Source of the DNA: Patescibacteria group bacterium | GTDB taxonomy: Bacteria > Patescibacteriota > Gracilibacteria > UBA1369 > PNNO01 | DNA: 7,786 nucleotides | Direction: 5' to 3' | Assembly (NCBI GenBank): GCA_024275695.1 | Contig: JAJRYP010000072.1 | Location: forward strand, 1 to 7,786 | In this document: piece by piece, positions 4,459 to 7,786 of the stretch | Numbering within the stretch: position 1 is the first letter of the stretch | How the letters are laid out: each line of letters starts with the position of its first letter | Notes under the pieces: generated by a model | What the model was told of the DNA's origin: nothing | The model's database searches: none | The model's input: only the letters and a program-made list of their open reading frames with translations | Position numbers and translations under genes: made by a program

Positions 4459-7400
4459 ATGCCTTCCAAATCATCTTCCAAAAAAAAGGTTGCAAAAAGG
4501 TCAGCCAAAAAACAAACTAAGGCTTCTGTCAAGCCGAAATTGGCAAAAACTGATAAAAAGGTTGTAAAAAAAACCGCTACAACTAAAGCGGTTAAAAAAG
4601 TATCGGCAACCAAGCCCGCAAGAAAAAACGAAAAAACGGGAAGAACCGCTGCCAAAAAATCAATTAAAAAGCTGAATTTAAAAAAGAAAAGAACAATGAT
4701 CGAAGGTGATGCGTTTTCAATGGCACCGTTTATCGAGAAAATTTCTGCTCCCGTAGTTAGGACGGCAAAGAGAACTTATTTCTCTCCACAGCGGGATGCA
4801 AATATTGCACTTCCACCGTTAATTGAAGTTCAACTGCAATCATATAAGTGGTTTTTGGAAGAAGGACTGCGTGAACTTTTGGACGAAGTTTCTCCAATTA
4901 CGGATTTCTCCGGAAAGAAACTTCAACTTCATTTTCTTGAACATGCTATTGGAGAACCGAAATATAATCCTGAACAAGCCAAGACAAAAAATCTGACTTT
5001 TGAGGCTCCTTTAAAAGTTCATGTGCAGTTGATCAATAAAGAAACAGGTGAAATTAAAGAGCAAGATGTATTCCTTGGAAGCATACCTTTGATGACAGAT
5101 CGTGGAACTTTCATTATAAACGGTATTGAGCGCGTGGTTGTAAGTCAGATCGTAAGATCTCCGGGCGTGTTCTTTTCTGAAAATGTTGCCGCGCCCGGAA
5201 TGCACAGCGCAAAAATCATTCCAAAACGCGGAGCATGGTTGGAAATCGAAACTGATAAAAAAGGTATCATTACAGTTAAAATTGACAGGAAACGTAAAAT
5301 CCCAATCACCGCGCTACTTCGAGTTTTTGGATTCGAAAAAGATAAGGAAATCCTTGATATATTCAAAGACATAACACTCGACATCGAACACGATTACATT
5401 CTGAACACATTAGAAAAAGATTCCGCAAAAACCGTTGAGGAAGCATATCAAAGTATTTATAGAAAAATTCGTCCCGGTGATCTGGCTACTCCGGAAAACG
5501 CAAAAGCATTGATTCACTCGATGTTTTTTGATTACAGAAAATATGACATGGGGCCCGTTGCCAGATACAAACTGAACAAACGTTTCAACTTAAATACCCC
5601 GAATAAGAAAAAATATCATACATTTCAGGTTGATGATCTTGTTCATATATTAAAGTATCTGATTAGATTGAATAATGGAGAAATGGAACCGGATGACATC
5701 GATCATTTAAGTAATCGTCGCGTAAGAGCGGTTGGAGAACTTGTTCAAAATAAATTTCGTGTAGGTCTCCTGCGAACAGACAGAATCGCAAAAGATCGTA
5801 TGACTGTAATGGATATTGATACAATCACCCCCACGCAACTTATCAATTCACGTCCGATTACTGCCGCACTTCGAGAATTTTTCGCGAGTTCTCAGCTTTC
5901 TCAATTCATGGATCAAACAAACCCACTCGCTGAACTTGCTCACAAAAGACGTCTATCCGCCATGGGGCCCGGAGGTCTTTCACGCGAAAGAGCCTCGTTT
6001 GATGTTCGTGATGTACACACGTCTCACTATGGAAGAATTTGTCCTATCGCAACGCCGGAAGGACCAAATATCGGACTTGTGGTTCATCTCGCTTCTTTCG
6101 GACGCGTTAACGAATATGGATTTATTGAAACTCCGTTTATCGAAGTTTCTCATCATATAAAGAATAAAGCGAGTAATCTTGTTGGAAGAACCGCAGCCGA
6201 AACAATTTCCAATTCCAGAAAAAAAGTAATTGTTAAGGCCGGTGAAAAAATTGATGAAAAACAAGCAAAAGAAATCGAAAAGGTTAAAAAGGATGAAATC
6301 AGAGTCCGCCCTTACGTTACCGGAAATATTAAATACAAGGATGCCGACGAAGAAAAAAAATTAACCATTGCGCAAGCTAATACAGAGGTTGACGACAAGA
6401 CCAAAGAGCTTAAAAACACTCGTATTGGCGCACGTCAAAACGGAGAACCGATTTTAGCTCACATTGATGATATCACGCATATCGATGTATCGCCCAAGCA
6501 GATCATTTCTGTTACAACATCATTGATTCCATTCCTGGAACATGATGATAACACGCGTGCTTCAATGGGATCAAACATGCAACGACAAGCGGTTTCTTTA
6601 ATTAATCCAAGTGCTCCTGTTGTTGGAACCGGAATGGAAGAAGTTGCGGCTAAAAGTTCGGGACAGGTAATTACAGCCGAAGATGATGGAACCGTATCTT
6701 ATGTTGATGCGGACGAAATTACGGTCATTTATAAAAACGGTCGTAAAGTAAGCTATAAATTACTTGTTTATGAAAGATCAAATCAAGCTACGGCTATTCA
6801 CCAACGTGCCATTATAAACACTGGAGACAAAGTGAAGAAAGGTCAGGTTCTTGCCGACGGCGCATCCACCGATCAAGGAGAACTGGCTCTGGGTAAAAAT
6901 CTTCTCGTAGCATATATGGCTTGGCAAGGTTATAATTTTGAGGACGCGGTTATTATTTCAGATCGACTTGTAAGGGATGGTGAATACGATTCAGTACATA
7001 TTGAAAATTTTACAATTGACGTTCGAGATACAAAACTCGGACCTGAAATTATTACCAGGGACATTCCAAATGTCGGTGAAAACAAATTAAAAGATCTTGA
7101 TGAAGACGGTATCGTGCGAATTGGTGCGCACGTTAGAGAAGGTGACATCCTTGTCGGTAAAATCACACCGAAAGGTGAAACCGAATTAACCGCTGAAGAA
7201 AGACTGCTTAGAGCTATCTTTGGAGATAAAGCACGTGACGTAAAAGATACATCACTGCGTCTGCCAGGAGGCGAAGGAGGAAAGGTTGTTGGAATTCAAT
7301 TATTCACCAGACAAAACTGAGACGAACTGCCTACAGGTGTTAATAAACAAATCAGGGTGGCGGTTGCTCAAACAAGAAAGATATCCGTTGGTGATAAAGT

Positions 7401-7786
7401 CGCGGGACGACACGGGAACAAAGGTGTAATTTCGATTATTGTTCCGCAGGAGGATATGCCGTTTCTTCCAGACGGAACTCCTGTTGATATCATTTTAAAT
7501 CCGCTTGGTGTATCAAGTCGTATGAATATCGGACAAATTCTTGAAACTCATCTTGGATGGGCAGCTTCGAAACTGAATATTAAAGTTGCCACACCGGCAT
7601 TAAACGGTGTCGGAACTGATGAAGTTACTCGTCAACTAAAGAAAGCCGGTCTTCCGGAAAATGGAAAAATTCAATTATACGATGGACGTACCGGTGAGCC
7701 TTTTAACCATAAAACTACGGTTGGAATTACCTATATTATGAAACTATCGCACTTGATTGAAGATAAAATTCACGCGCGAAGCGTTG
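4459..7786 (+). CDS. rpoB: DNA-directed RNA polymerase beta subunit (3'-partial, contains in-frame TGA read as Gly)
   Basis: This encodes the catalytic beta subunit of RNA polymerase; 1109 codons are in the window and roughly the last 100 lie beyond it. Read with the standard code it would stop at 7320 after 953 residues, but the same frame continues as normal beta. Order of parts: residues 1-80 form a Lys-rich tail (28 Lys, 4 Arg, 2 acidic residues); canonical beta begins near LPPLIEVQLQSYKWFLEEGL at about 118; the rifampicin region ASSQLSQFMDQTNPL...HKRRLSAM spans 476-502; an insertion resembling part of beta' lies at about 568-618; GYNFED is at 824-829; the TGA is codon 954; GDKVAGRHGNKG is at 978-989, with Lys980 and Lys988 matching E. 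coli Lys1065 and Lys1073; and His1105 matches E. coli His1237. Only a short link precedes the TGA, without the E. coli insertion there. Stops at 4417 and 4426 support the start at 4459; Met80 (4696) is an alternative. There is no Shine-Dalgarno sequence. rpoC would be expected downstream. Confidence 0.97.
4566..4593 (-). terminator. terminator-shaped hairpin read on the minus strand inside the rpoB tail
   Basis: AACCGCT (4572-4578) and AGCGGTT (4587-4593) form a perfect 7-bp stem with an 8-base loop. On the minus strand it is followed by a run of Ts, complementary to the A8 at 4566-4573, which is the form of an intrinsic terminator for antisense transcription. The T-run is a by-product of AAA lysine codons, so this may be coincidence. 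On the + strand it would only be a hairpin in the early coding region. Confidence 0.2.
7318..7320 (+). other. in-frame TGA in rpoB, probable glycine codon (code 25)
   Basis: The context reads LFTRQN, TGA, DELPTGVNKQIRV. From memory the aligned residue is Gly in B. subtilis (GDELPPGVN), E. coli (GDDLAPGV) and Thermus (GVELKPGV). Stopping here would remove the catalytic lysines and the whole C-terminal clamp of an essential enzyme. UGA as Gly is established for Gracilibacteria and Absconditabacteria. The alternatives are a GGA-to-TGA mutation or a base-call error, which a single case cannot exclude. Confidence 0.65.

Noticed and set aside
4696..4698. ATG at codon 80 as the true rpoB start
   Set aside because: It would give a more usual N-terminus, but the 79 codons before it are open, strongly biased to Lys/Ala/Thr, and lie just after good upstream stops. 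Kept only as an alternative.
7318..7320. TGA read as tryptophan (code 4) or selenocysteine
   Set aside because: The aligned residue is a conserved Gly, not Trp or Cys. Trp is encoded by TGG at normal positions (for example in SYKWFLEEG of RpoB), and I see no convincing selenocysteine insertion hairpin after the codon.
7321..7786. A naturally split beta subunit with a second gene restarting after the TGA
   Set aside because: The first in-frame ATG after the TGA (7456) lies beyond the catalytic GDKxAGRHGNKG segment, and its AGGAGG (7448-7453) is only 2 bases away. The in-frame GTG at 7357 has no ribosome site. Sequence directly after the TGA is conserved beta, so there is no gap or linker.

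Overview
The window is low in GC (clearly AT-rich), compact, and reads entirely on the + strand. It carries five recognisable genes plus the broken 3' part of a sixth. In order: a 5'-truncated, frameshifted gene of unknown function (3-435); a short VIT1/CCC1-like membrane protein (553-1029); an AI-2E/PerM-type transporter (1040-2059); seryl-tRNA synthetase serS (2134-3405); a xylose-isomerase-like TIM-barrel protein (3501-4253); and the RNA polymerase beta subunit gene rpoB (4459 to beyond the right edge).

The most important point is in rpoB. The reading frame meets an in-frame TGA at 7318-7320 (codon 954). The same frame then continues as perfectly normal beta sequence to the window edge, including the catalytic GDKxAGRHGNKG segment. 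The TGA falls exactly on a glycine that, from memory, is conserved in Escherichia coli, Bacillus subtilis and Thermus beta (the G of GDxLxxGV). This is what genetic code 25 (UGA = Gly) predicts, the code of Candidatus Gracilibacteria (BD1-5) and Absconditabacteria (SR1) in the Patescibacteria/CPR. All visible stop codons are TAA or TAG, which fits. However, this is the only in-frame TGA in roughly 2,300 codons, so a single G-to-T mutation or a sequencing error in a standard-code relative (for example Peregrinibacteria or a basal Gracilibacteria lineage) is a real alternative. CGA and CGG are used as ordinary Arg codons at invariant positions, which argues against the Absconditabacteria with altered CGA/CGG meaning.

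The membrane-protein genes at 553 and 1040 are 10 bases apart and probably form one transcript. serS, the TIM-barrel gene and rpoB each have a convincing sigma70-type promoter of their own, so they are probably separate units. Start codons lack Shine-Dalgarno sequences. Predicted 5' leaders are about 20 nt, except for rpoB, whose leader is about 100 nt and contains a hairpin and a five-codon mini-ORF.

rpoB has two further peculiarities: an approximately 80-residue lysine-rich, histone-H1-like N-terminal tail, and an approximately 50-residue insertion that resembles a segment of the beta' subunit. No tRNA, rRNA, CRISPR array or insertion sequence was seen.
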